The position numbers and the translations under genes are program-made. From Prosthecobacter fusiformis (lineage in GTDB: Bacteria > Verrucomicrobiota > Verrucomicrobiia > Verrucomicrobiales > Verrucomicrobiaceae), in the NCBI RefSeq assembly GCF_004364345.1, contig NZ_SOCA01000001.1, forward strand, positions 372,001 to 436,000: a stretch of DNA of 64,000 nt, in the 5' to 3' direction. The notes beneath the pieces were generated by a model. It did no database searches and had not been told where the DNA came from. It saw only the letters and a program-made list of their open reading frames with translations. Position 1 is the first letter of the stretch; each line of letters begins with the position of its first letter. Below, piece by piece: positions 1 through 9,400 of the stretch.

Positions 1-1
1 A

Positions 2-2233
2 GAAGGGGTGATGCTGCGCCTGCTGATGGAAGACCCGGAGCTGGCCAAAATAGGCTGCATTGTCATTGATGAATTTCATGAGCGGCATCTGGATGGTGAT
101 CTGGTGCTGGCCTGGGCCATCGCCCTGCAACGGGCACGGCGGCCGGATTTAAAAATCATCGTCATGTCCGCGACGCTGACGCCAGGACCGCTGACGGAAT
201 TCATGCAGCCGGTGGAACTGCTGGAATCCAAAGGCCGCACCTACCCCGTGCAGGTGCGCTATCAGACACCTAACAAAAACGTGCGTACGAATGAGCTGGA
301 GCCTGTGTGGGAGCAGGCAGCGCGGGCCTGCGAAGCGCTGGCCGGGGAGCTGGGCAGCAGCGGGGACATCCTGGTCTTCATGCCGGGGGCGTTCGAGATC
401 CGCAAGACGATGATGGCGCTGCAAGGCCGCAGTTTTGCCAAAGGCAGGCGCATCGTCGCCCTGCATGGAGAGCTATCTCCGCAGGATCAGGATGCTGCTG
501 TGACTCCAGGGGAGCAGCCGAAGATCATCGTCAGCACGAACGTGGCCGAAACATCCCTGACCATCGAAGGCGTGCGGGCGGTGGTGGATGCTGGGCTGGC
601 GCGCATCGCCAGCTATGATCCGCGCCGTGGCATCAATACGCTGACGATCCAGAAGATCAGCCGGGCAAGTGCGGAGCAGCGGGCTGGACGCGCAGGGCGC
701 CTGGGGCCGGGCATCGCCCTGCGGCTGTGGGCTGAGCGTGAGCACATCCACCGTGCTGAAAGTGAAGCGCCGGAAATTCAACGCCTGGAGTTAGGCGAGG
801 CGCTTCTGGCTCTGCATGTGGCCTCTGGTAAGGCAAAGCTGGACATCGAGTGGTTCGAGAAACCAGCGGAGGCGGCTTTGGCGCGGGCTGAGGGCCTGCT
901 GCACGATCTGGGAGCCATCGCCGGAGGACGGCTGACGCAGACGGGGCTGAAGATGTCCGCCTTTCCCACACATCCCCGTTTTTCACGCATGTTGTTAGCC
1001 GCCTCTGAGAACGGCTGCGTACGGGAGGCCGCGCTGTGTGCTGCCATCGCCCAAGGGCGGGACATCCTCATGGTGGGGAAGAACAATGCCTCGCACAAAA
1101 ACGAGGACTTCTGGGAGCCAGGGGACCTCACTGAATTTCAGGCTCTGCTGCGTGCCTTTATCCGGGCGGAGGCGATGAACTTTGATCCCCAAGCCTGCAT
1201 TCCACTGAATGTTCATGCGATGGCATCGCGCGAAGCGGCCCGCAGTTACGACCAGTTCCTGCGTCTGGCCCAGCGTGCCGGGCTGGTCATCAATGATGAA
1301 GTGGCCCCGGCGGAATCTTTGGCGAAAACTTTGTTAGCCGCCTTCAGCGACCACCTGGGAGTTGAGACCAGCAGCGGCAGCCGTATCTATCGTGTGGCCG
1401 GGGGTTACAGTGGAAACTTGGCCAAGGATGCGCACATCAAGCCGCCGCGCCTGCTGGTGGCGGCGGAGATCACGGAGGTGCAGGGAAAGGCCCTGACGGT
1501 GCAGCTCAATCTGGTGACCAAAGTGGAGGAGGAATGGCTGAGGGAGATGTTCCCAGACGACTTCGTGACGGGCAAGCGGGCGCAATACGATGCCATCAAC
1601 CGCCGAGTGATGAACCTGGAGGTGGTACGCTTCCGCAGCCTGGTGCTGAGCAGCCGGGAAAAGGGGGAGCCTGATCACAACACGGCGGCCACTTTGCTGG
1701 CGGATGAGGTCATCGCCGGGAGGCTGACGCTGACGCTCTGGAACGAGCGCGTGGAGCAGTGGATCACCCGTGTGAACTGCCTGGCCAAATGGATGCCTGA
1801 TCTGGAAATCGCCCCCATTACGGAAGAGGACCGGCGTATCATCATCGAGCAGGTCTGCCATGGAGCCACAGCTTACCGGCAGCTCAAGGACAAGGATGTT
1901 TTCCCTGCCCTGCATCAATGGCTGAGCCATGCCCAGCGAGATCTTTTGGACCGTTACGCGCCGGAGAGGCTGAACCTGAAGAACGGTAAGACGGCCCGCA
2001 TTGTTTACGATGAAAAGCAGCCGCCGAGCGTCAGCGTGGTGCTGCAGCAGATGTATGACGTGAACGAAAACCCGAAGGTGGCCCATGGCCGCGTGACGGT
2101 CACCGTGCATCTGCTTTCCCCTGCCCAACGGCCGATCCAGACCACGGGTGACATTGGCCGATTCTGGAAAGAGAGCTACCCGGCGGTGCGCACGCAGCTA
2201 CGCGGACGGTATCCGCGGCATGAGTGGCGTTAG
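2..2233 (+). CDS. hrpB: ATP-dependent helicase HrpB, 5' end outside window
   Basis: DEAH-family helicase of the HrpB type; the family's role in bacteria is poorly defined but is presumed to be RNA processing. The reading frame is open to the left edge, so motif I (Walker A) lies outside. Visible are the DEFHER form of motif II, about 20 residues after the first in-window GTG, motif III SAT about 30 residues later, motif V (STNVAETSLTIEGV) and motif VI (QRAGRAGR). The C-terminal half is the HrpB-specific region and ends in the family-typical GRYPRHEW. Roughly 745 codons are in the window; HrpB is normally about 820-850 residues, so about 80-100 are missing upstream. It converges on the ABC ATPase gene. 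DEFH instead of DEAH is normal for HrpB. Confidence 0.93.
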   Translation, partial: EGVMLRLLMEDPELAKIGCIVIDEFHERHLDGDLVLAWAIALQRARRPDLKIIVMSATLTPGPLTEFMQPVELLESKGRTYPVQVRYQTPNKNVRTNELEPVWEQAARACEALAGELGSSGDILVFMPGAFEIRKTMMALQGRSFAKGRRIVALHGELSPQDQDAAVTPGEQPKIIVSTNVAETSLTIEGVRAVVDAGLARIASYDPRRGINTLTIQKISRASAEQRAGRAGRLGPGIALRLWAEREHIHRAESEAPEIQRLELGEALLALHVASGKAKLDIEWFEKPAEAALARAEGLLHDLGAIAGGRLTQTGLKMSAFPTHPRFSRMLLAASENGCVREAALCAAIAQGRDILMVGKNNASHKNEDFWEPGDLTEFQALLRAFIRAEAMNFDPQACIPLNVHAMASREAARSYDQFLRLAQRAGLVINDEVAPAESLAKTLLAAFSDHLGVETSSGSRIYRVAGGYSGNLAKDAHIKPPRLLVAAEITEVQGKALTVQLNLVTKVEEEWLREMFPDDFVTGKRAQYDAINRRVMNLEVVRFRSLVLSSREKGEPDHNTAATLLADEVIAGRLTLTLWNERVEQWITRVNCLAKWMPDLEIAPITEEDRRIIIEQVCHGATAYRQLKDKDVFPALHQWLSHAQRDLLDRYAPERLNLKNGKTARIVYDEKQPPSVSVVLQQMYDVNENPKVAHGRVTVTVHLLSPAQRPIQTTGDIGRFWKESYPAVRTQLRGRYPRHEWR

Positions 2234-2324
2234 GAGAGGTATGCAGTTCAGCCTTCGGTTTTCAGTATTCAGAATGCATCCACATTGTGCTGTGTCTCTT
2301 TATTGCTGATGCTGAACGCTGCCC

Positions 2325-3044
2325 TCAACTGACCATCTCCAGAAAGATTTCTTCCAGATTTAGACCCTGCTTTTCCTGAGCGGCGTGGAGTTCTTTGAGG
2401 GTACCGACGAAGAGGAGCTTACCGCGGTGGATGATGCCGATGCGGTCGGCGACTTCTTCGGCGATGTTTAGCAGGTGGGTGCTCATGAGGACGGTGGCTC
2501 CGGCCTGGGTCTGGCGTTTGAGTTCTTCCTTTACCACGCGGGCGTGAATGGGGTCCAGACCGACCATAGGTTCATCAATCACGAAGACCTTCGGCTCATG
2601 CAAAAGGGCGCTGACGATGGCCAGGCGCTGGCGTGTGCCGTGGCTGAGGTTTTCGATCCGCTGGCCGCAGTGCTCATGCAAGCCAAATTGGGTAAACAAT
2701 GCCTTGGTACGAGCCGCCGCATGGTGCAGGTCCATCTCGAAAAGCTCGGCGATGAAGTGCATGAACTCGGGCGCATTGAGCTTTTCATAAAACACGGCCA
2801 CATCTGGGACGTAGCCGAGCAGGGATTTGGCTTTTAGCGGTTCCTTTTGAATATCGATGCCGCAGATGTGCACGCTGCCGCTCATGGGCTTCATGAGGCC
2901 GGTCAGCAGCTTGATGGCGGTGGTCTTGCCTGCACCATTGGGTCCCAGAAAGGCGAAGAGCTCCCCTGGCCGGATCTCCAGCGAGAGGCTGTCGAGCGCC
3001 TTGAGTTCGCCGTAATGCATGCTGAGATTTTCGATCTGGATCAT
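2325..3044 (-). CDS. ABC transporter ATP-binding protein
   Basis: 239-residue ATPase subunit of an ABC transporter, cytoplasmic, expected to power a membrane permease. Walker A is GPNGAGKT at residues 34-41, the signature reads LSHGTRQR near 133, Walker B is VFVIDEP near 153, and a switch histidine (STHLL) follows. The PNGAGKTT/GLMKP/GLDP pattern is that of exporter-type ATPases such as the CcmA/NatA group. No permease gene lies next to it: the left neighbour is the convergent helicase and the right neighbour is a divergent dehydrogenase. The substrate therefore cannot be inferred, and the permease must be encoded elsewhere. ATG start; length is normal for the family. Confidence 0.9.
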   Translation of the reverse strand: MIQIENLSMHYGELKALDSLSLEIRPGELFAFLGPNGAGKTTAIKLLTGLMKPMSGSVHICGIDIQKEPLKAKSLLGYVPDVAVFYEKLNAPEFMHFIAELFEMDLHHAAARTKALFTQFGLHEHCGQRIENLSHGTRQRLAIVSALLHEPKVFVIDEPMVGLDPIHARVVKEELKRQTQAGATVLMSTHLLNIAEEVADRIGIIHRGKLLFVGTLKELHAAQEKQGLNLEEIFLEMVS

Positions 3045-3159
3045 GAGGATTTATACAGTTTTCAGCGGCCAGTGTTCACTATTCAGCTCAGGTGACATTT
3101 GCATACCAATACTTTCTTTCTGGCCAATCTCTTCCGCCCGCCCATCATAGACGTGCTTT

Positions 3160-4113
3160 ATGAAAATCGTTTTGCTTGATGCCTATACCGCGAACCCCGG
3201 AGATGTCTCCTGGTCCCCCCTTGAATCCCTGGGCGAATGCGCCTTCCACGACCGTACGCCAGTGGCGGAAACGGTAGCCCGCTGTGCCGGTGCGGAGGTG
3301 ATCATCACCAACAAGGCCCCTGTGACGCGTGAGATCATCGCAGCCCTGCCGGACCTGAAATACATCGGAGTGACGGCTACGGGCTATAACATCGTGGACG
3401 TGGTGGCCGCCAAGGAGCGCGGCATCGTTGTCACGAATGTGCCAGGATACAGTTCACCCGCCGTGGCCCAGCTCGTCTTTGCCCTGCTGCTGGAACTGAC
3501 GAATAACGTGGGGCATCATGCCCGGAGTGTGAGTGAGGGCCGCTGGCAGTCATGCCCGGACTTTTCCTACTGGGACAGCCCGATCATCGAACTGAGCGGC
3601 CGCACGCTCGGCATCATCGGATATGGTGACATCGGCAGTGCGGTGGGTCGCATCGCGACTGCTTTTGGCATGAAAGTGCTGGCCAGCAAACGCGACTGGA
3701 AGACACCGCCGCCGGAGGGTGTGACCCCAGCTAGCATTGACGAGGTCTTTGCTCAGAGCGATGCCATTTCCCTGCACTGCCCGTTGACGGATGCCACCAA
3801 GTTTCTGGTTTGTGAGCGCACGATCAGCCTGATGAAAAAGAGTGCCTACCTGATCAATACGGGGCGTGGCCCGCTGGTGGACGAGGCTGCGCTGGCGCAG
3901 GCTCTCAATGAGGGGCGCATCGCCGGAGCAGGTCTGGATGTGATCTCGGTAGAACCGCCGAAAGATGGCAATCCACTCATCGGGGCTAAGAACTGTCTCG
4001 TCACCCCACACATCGGCTGGGCTAGCCGTGAGGCGCGCGTGCGCTTGATCGAAGCGACGGCGGCGAATCTGCGGGCCTTCGTGGATGGCAAGCCGGTGAA
4101 TGTGGTGGGGTGA
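3160..4113 (+). CDS. D-2-hydroxyacid dehydrogenase (glycerate dehydrogenase-like)
   Basis: 317-residue cytoplasmic NAD(P)-dependent oxidoreductase that interconverts a 2-hydroxyacid and a 2-keto acid. The NAD-binding GYGDIG (G154, G156, G159) sits in the middle of the chain. The catalytic set is present: R236 in NTGRG, E265 in SVEPP and H284 in TPHIGWAS. The overall pattern is closest to HprA/glycerate dehydrogenase, suggesting glycerate/hydroxypyruvate, but substrate specificity in this family cannot be read reliably from motifs. It is a single gene, divergent from the ABC ATPase, and followed by a hairpin and short repeats. ATG start 115 bases from the divergent gene. Confidence 0.9.
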   Translation: MKIVLLDAYTANPGDVSWSPLESLGECAFHDRTPVAETVARCAGAEVIITNKAPVTREIIAALPDLKYIGVTATGYNIVDVVAAKERGIVVTNVPGYSSPAVAQLVFALLLELTNNVGHHARSVSEGRWQSCPDFSYWDSPIIELSGRTLGIIGYGDIGSAVGRIATAFGMKVLASKRDWKTPPPEGVTPASIDEVFAQSDAISLHCPLTDATKFLVCERTISLMKKSAYLINTGRGPLVDEAALAQALNEGRIAGAGLDVISVEPPKDGNPLIGAKNCLVTPHIGWASREARVRLIEATAANLRAFVDGKPVNVVG

Positions 4114-4127
4114 TGCCAAGGCGAAGG

Positions 4128-4152
4128 AAGTGGGGGTGATTCGCCCCCACTT
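4128..4152. repeat. Perfect 9-bp inverted repeat after the dehydrogenase gene
   Basis: Arms AAGTGGGGG (4128-4136) and CCCCCACTT (4144-4152) are exactly complementary around a 7-base loop. It lies 14 bases after the stop of the dehydrogenase gene. No run of T follows, so it is not a classical intrinsic terminator; it could be an mRNA 3'-end stabiliser or part of an intergenic repeat with the adjacent copies at 4168-4233. Confidence 0.55.
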
Positions 4153-4167
4153 GGATGTCACCTTTAA

Positions 4168-4233
4168 TCGGGGCGAGACGCCCCGACTCCTTGTTCCACT
4201 TCCAACGGTCGGGCGAGACGCCACGAGTCCTTG
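4168..4233. repeat. Two near-identical intergenic repeat units
   Basis: Two imperfect copies of a GGGCGAGACGCC-CGA-TCCTTG unit occupy 4168-4193 and 4209-4233, about 40 bases apart. Each has an internal GGCG...CGCC potential stem. They fill the gap between the convergent dehydrogenase and Gfo/Idh genes. They may be a dispersed repeat family or act as a bidirectional 3' boundary; function is unknown. Confidence 0.45.
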
Positions 4234-4239
4234 GGCTAC

Positions 4240-5406
4240 TTAGATGGCGGGCACGTCCAGCCACTTGCGCTCGGCCCAGCTTTGCAGACCGAGTTCGGCA
4301 AGCTGGACGCCTTTAGCTCCTTCACGCAAGGTCCAGCGGAAGGGGGTATCCAGCGCGACATGCTTGATGAACAGCTCCCACTGAATCTTGAAGGCATTGT
4401 CATACTCAGCCGTATCCGGCACTTCCTGCCAGTGGTTGAAATGGTTGATAGGGCTGTCGATGTCAGGATTCCACACTGGTTTTGGAGTGCCTGCCATGGA
4501 CTGGAACCAGCACTTGCGCAGGCCCACCATGGCGGAGCCGTGGGTGCCATCCACCTGAAGGGTCAGCAGGTCATCACGACGCACACGGACGTTCCATGAA
4601 CTGTTGAACTGGCAGACGACATCCTCCGCCGTTTCAAAGGTGGCATAGCAACTATCATCGGTGTCGCACTGGTAGGTCTGCCCCTTTTCATCCACTCGCT
4701 GAGGGATGTGAGTGGCACCGAGGCAGGAGACGGCCTTCACCTCGCCGAACAAATTATCAATCACATAACGCCAGTGGCAGAGCATGTCCACGATAATGCC
4801 GCCACCGTCGCCCTTGCGATAATTCCATGAGGGGCGCTGGGCTGGCTGGCCTTCATGCTCACCCGTGAAAACCCAATATCCAAATTCTCCACGCACGCTG
4901 AGAATGCGGCCAAAGAAACCTTGGGACTTCAGCAGGGCCAGTTTGCGCAAGCCGGGGAGCCAAAGCTTGTCCTGCACGACACCATTTTTGATGCCTGCTT
5001 TTTCACATACCTCAGCGAGACGAAGCGCCTCCTTGGTTTCCACCGCGGTGGGTTTTTCACAGTAGATGGACTTGCCTGCTGCGGCAGCCATCTCAACAAA
5101 ACGCGCACGATGCAGGGTGCCGGAGGCATCAAAGAAGATGGGGTAAGCAGGGTCTGCGAGCACGGCCTCAAGGTCAGTGCTGGTTTTGAGAGGTCCGGTC
5201 TTTTCACAGCTATGCTTAGCAGCGAGGTCCTGCAGCTTGCTAGCACTGCGGCCCGTGAGGATAGGGTCCGGCATGAGCGTGAGGTCATCGGACACCTTGA
5301 TGCCACCCTGACGGATGATGGCCAGGATGGAGCGGACGAGGTGCTGGTTGGTGCCCATGCGTCCGGTGACGCCGTTGAGGATGATGCCGATGCGTTGGAT
5401 GCTCAT
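4240..5406 (-). CDS. Gfo/Idh/MocA-family oxidoreductase
   Basis: 388-residue cytoplasmic NAD(P)-dependent sugar or cyclitol oxidoreductase. The dinucleotide-binding loop reads NGVTGRMG (residues 11-18), a GxxGxMG form reminiscent of DapB rather than plain GxGxxG. The family EKP is at 117-119, and the putative catalytic D207 and H211 lie in GGGIIVDMLCHW. It is transcribed away from a GntR/FCD regulator whose start is about 110 bases off, with a perfect palindrome between them. This suggests regulation by the neighbour and a role in catabolism of a carbohydrate acid or related sugar. The substrate cannot be determined. Confidence 0.88.
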   Translation of the reverse strand: MSIQRIGIILNGVTGRMGTNQHLVRSILAIIRQGGIKVSDDLTLMPDPILTGRSASKLQDLAAKHSCEKTGPLKTSTDLEAVLADPAYPIFFDASGTLHRARFVEMAAAAGKSIYCEKPTAVETKEALRLAEVCEKAGIKNGVVQDKLWLPGLRKLALLKSQGFFGRILSVRGEFGYWVFTGEHEGQPAQRPSWNYRKGDGGGIIVDMLCHWRYVIDNLFGEVKAVSCLGATHIPQRVDEKGQTYQCDTDDSCYATFETAEDVVCQFNSSWNVRVRRDDLLTLQVDGTHGSAMVGLRKCWFQSMAGTPKPVWNPDIDSPINHFNHWQEVPDTAEYDNAFKIQWELFIKHVALDTPFRWTLREGAKGVQLAELGLQSWAERKWLDVPAI

Positions 5407-5468
5407 GGTGTTTGTACGATGCCTGGTTAGGTGGCGAAGAAGGCAGGATTGCCAGTTGCGTTTTATAG

Positions 5469-5480
5469 ATCATATATGAT
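5469..5480. promoter_or_regulatory. 12-bp palindrome, candidate GntR operator
   Basis: ATCATATATGAT is a perfect palindrome in an AT-rich stretch between the divergent Gfo/Idh gene and the GntR gene. FCD-subfamily GntR regulators commonly bind short AT-rich palindromes in such divergent intergenic regions. Assignment to this regulator is inference from position. Confidence 0.5.
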
Positions 5481-5519
5481 ATATGGCAAGAAAGTTTTTC
5501 TATTCACCTTTTGAAGTCC

Positions 5520-6224
5520 ATGCCCCAGCCCCCTTATTCACCCATGGTTGAGCCTCATGGGAGCGAGCGCGCAACGGTGATCCCCACCAAACAGCGGGCT
5601 GTGTATGAGGCGCTGCGTGGGGAGATCATGGGCGGGCGTTTGCAACCTGGAGAGGTGCTGGTCATTGATGCCTTGGCGAAGCGGTTCCAGGTCAGCATCA
5701 TCCCGGTTAGGGAAGCTCTGCGGCAGCTCCAGTCCGAGCGGCTGGTGGAGATTCGTGCGCATACAGGGGTGCGAGTCACGCCCGTGGATGTCTCTGCCCT
5801 GACGGAGATTTTTGCGCTGCTGGGCGCGCTGGAAACGGCATCCGCCATCCATGCGCTTCCTCGTTTAACGGAGGAGCATTTAACTGAGCTGGACGTGGTG
5901 ATGAAAAAGCTAGAGACCACAGCCGCAGAAAAGGATACGGCTGGATTTGAAGAGGCGAATCGACATTTTCATCTCCTGCCCTGCCGCATCGCGGGATTCA
6001 CCCGTGCAGAGCAGGGACTGCAATCCATCTTGGCTGAATGGGAGAGGCTGCACAGGCTGGCCTTCCAAGGCATGCAGCCGCCAAGCACCGAACAAGCGAA
6101 CAAAGATCACCGCGCCATTGTGCGGGCTTTTCGTCACAAGGATGCAGAGAAAGTCACGCAGGTGATCCAGCGCCACAATGCCACTGCACTGAGCCATTAT
6201 CAAAAGCTCATGAGCAAGCAGTAG
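5520..6224 (+). CDS. GntR-family transcriptional regulator, FCD type
   Basis: About 234 residues. An N-terminal winged helix-turn-helix spans roughly residues 20-80 (KQRAVYEALRGEIMGGRLQPG and PVREALRQLQ are GntR hallmarks). An all-helical FCD ligand-binding domain follows from about residue 95, with a conserved H in the HRAIVRAF segment. It probably represses or activates the divergent oxidoreductase gene in response to a small carboxylate. I chose ATG at 5520; TTG at 5511 and ATG at 5544 are in-frame alternatives, and no clear Shine-Dalgarno separates them. Confidence 0.9.
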   Translation: MPQPPYSPMVEPHGSERATVIPTKQRAVYEALRGEIMGGRLQPGEVLVIDALAKRFQVSIIPVREALRQLQSERLVEIRAHTGVRVTPVDVSALTEIFALLGALETASAIHALPRLTEEHLTELDVVMKKLETTAAEKDTAGFEEANRHFHLLPCRIAGFTRAEQGLQSILAEWERLHRLAFQGMQPPSTEQANKDHRAIVRAFRHKDAEKVTQVIQRHNATALSHYQKLMSKQ

Positions 6225-6404
6225 GCGCATCACATCGAGCAGCCTAACACATAAAGGTTTCTAGTAGCTCGGATAGATTGACGTGAACAACGCAAGGTTT
6301 TAGCATTCTTGCGACCTACCACACTGGCCCCCCGACCAGCCCCCTAACGCAGAGTATCGCAACGCCTTTGGCGCATGCTGCCCTGCCAACCCCCTGCTAC
6401 GTCC

Positions 6405-9400
6405 ATGTGTTACTCCTCGTCTATCGCCAACCGTGTCAAAGGCATCTCGTCTTTGGTGACAATCTTGGCAGGTGCCTGCCTGCTGAACATTCATGCGGCT
6501 GAATTTTACTGGGATGCCGATCCGGCCCTGGATGGCAATCAAAATGGATCCGGTGAATGGAGCAGCACTGCCCTGCCCCTGCACTGGACGCCTGCGGCGG
6601 CGACGACTGGCAGCGTCAATGGTGCCTGGGTGAATGCGGTGGACAGCATCGCCCGCGTGGGAGCAGCAACGGGTTACACCAATGCGGGTGAGGGAGGTAT
6701 TCTGACACTGGGGGAAACCATCACGCTGAACCAGCTCATCATGGGATCTCAGGCCGGTGCCTATACCATTGCACCGGGCACGGGCGGTTATGCGCTTAAC
6801 TTTGGCGGCACGGCACCTGTAATCCGCAACGATTCAGCCGAGGCTCTCACGATCCAGTCGGGCATACAGGCTGCTGGCGGACTTATTAAACAAGGTGAAG
6901 GCCGATTGGTTTTATCCGCTGCCTCTGGCGAAAGCTCGGGCACAGGCATATTCGCTATTCAAGAAGGCACCGTACAGTTGGCCACCGCGAATACTCTGCC
7001 CACGGGGATGTCGGTGGTCCTCGGCGCTCAAACTATGGCCGGGCATCTAGAGGTCGATCAGGATCAATCCGTGGCCGGCCTTGCTTTTCAAAGCCGGGCA
7101 GCTGCTGCCGTGAATACAGTCACCATTGCTGAAGGGGCCACACTCACCATCAGTGGCAGCCTCGTCACTGGCATCATTGACGGTACGTCCAATGGCGACA
7201 CGACCCAGGCCTCCATTGCAGGCGATGGCAGCCTCGTGGTCAATGGTGGAAAGATCATCGTCTCGAGTGGAGCAAGGCCCTCAGGAAGCAGCACGGACAC
7301 CTCCATCCTGGACATGTCCGGCCTGAATTCTTTCACCGCAAATGTGGTTAGCTTTGAGATCGGAAGACCCACCAATGCTGCGGGGACTTATCAAGGTACA
7401 GGGCGCTCCCAGGGCACCGTGTATCTGGCTGAAAACAACTCCATCACGACTACTTCGCTCGTGATCGGCGCAAGAGCGGGGACTGGCACCGCTAATAACT
7501 TTTTGTACCTGGGCCAGAATAACGAGATCAACGTGGACACTATTGTGCTCGCCAATGGTCGCTTCAATGGCACGCTTCAATTCGCAGCGGGACTTGTCGA
7601 TCCTACCCTGACCCTTCGTGGGACAGCAGGCGGTGACAGCCGTGTCGCTCTGATTGCGGTTGGGGATTCACGCAACACGACCCAATTCGCCTCCTCTGGA
7701 GGAAGCAGCACCCCGCTGGGAACCATCAATCTGACGGGGGGCACGGTGGACTTGCGCATTGATACTATCCACATTGGTATTGGGGGCACTAACAGTGGTG
7801 GAGACAACCCCAACTTTGGACGGGGACAGGGCAGCTTCAGCTTTGATGGTGCTGAAAGCAAAGTGGACATCAACATCCTGAACATCGGGCTTTCACCGAA
7901 TGTCAGCAACAGCCACCCAGACGATGTTGACCCTTATCTGTCATCTGTGGGCAATTTCGAAATGGGCGGCGGCGAACTGACGGTCAACACGCAGTTTGCG
8001 ATTGCACGAAGCGAAGATGGATCAACTGGTCGCCAGCAGATCACGCAGGGCACTTTTACCATCACTGGTGGCAGCATGCTGGTGGGCAAAACTGGAGCAC
8101 CTGTGAACATCGTCATGGGAGACCATACCACGACAGGGACGGGTATGAGCACTGCCGTGCTGAATCTCAATGGCGGCAGTGCCAGCATTGTAGGCAACAT
8201 TGTTCGTGGCGCAGGCCCGACTGAAGGGACCGTGAATCTGAACGGTACGGACCTTAACATGAACGGGGGCATCATTGGCACGACCGCCCTGCCGATGACG
8301 CTGAACTTGCTCAGTGGCAGCCTTTCGAACGTCAGCGAAATCAATGGAGGAGGTGCCGTTACCAAAACTGGCACGGGCACACTGGTTCTGGCAGGCACGA
8401 ATACCTTCACCGGAGCGACCACTGTCTCAGCAGGGCGTCTGGTGGTTACTTCTGCCTCCGCATTGCAGTCATCATCCATGGTGACAGTGGGCAGTGCGGG
8501 CACCTTTGACTTTCTGCCAGGCGATGGCGGGAGCTACACCTTTGCTGCCACCAGCGGCATCGCTCTGGATCTGCAATCGGGAGCCACGCTGGGAATGGAG
8601 CTAGGCAGCACCACGGGTTCTTTGATCCTGAATCCTGGTGCCAGCGTCAACACGGAATCAGGTGCGCTGATCAATATCAACCTGTATTCCCTCACCGGCC
8701 AGCCTATTCCCTCCAGTTCTCTACTGATCAATTCCCCCACTGGAGGTCTCACAGACAATGGTGCCACCTACAGCCTCGGTGCGGTCTATAACGCGACAAA
8801 TTTTACCGTCAGCCTCACGGCCAGTGATAATCAGCTCATCGCGACAACAACCAATGTTGCAGGCCTAACCGCTGCCTATTGGATGGGGGGATTTGCGGCG
8901 GATAACGATGCGTGGGCAGCATCCAATGGCAGCACGCAGAGCAACTGGGTGACCAATAATGACGGGACTGGGACCACCGCACTGGTCCCCGGTGCGACGA
9001 CCGATGTTTTTTTCTCCGCCAGCGGGGCCACCCTGCCAGCCACCACAACCCTGGGTGCTGACATGAATATCAAAAGCCTCACAGTGACTACGGCCTCGCC
9101 GTTGACTCTGGAATCTACTGACAACAGTCTGACCATCCATGGCGATGCGGCCATTACCGTTGCAGCGGACGCGGGTGCGGTAAACCTGAATGCGCCCATC
9201 ACTCTTTTGGGAAGCGCACCCGTCATCAGTGTGGGCAACACAGGCGGACTGACATTGGCTGGCGAACTCAGCGGAAGCAACGGCCTAACCAAAACTGGGA
9301 TCGGAACATTGACCCTGGGAGCTGCTGCAAATCCGTTCAGTGGTCGCATCTCCATTCTCGGCGGCACCCTGGCCATCAGTAGTGAGGCAGCACTGGGAGT

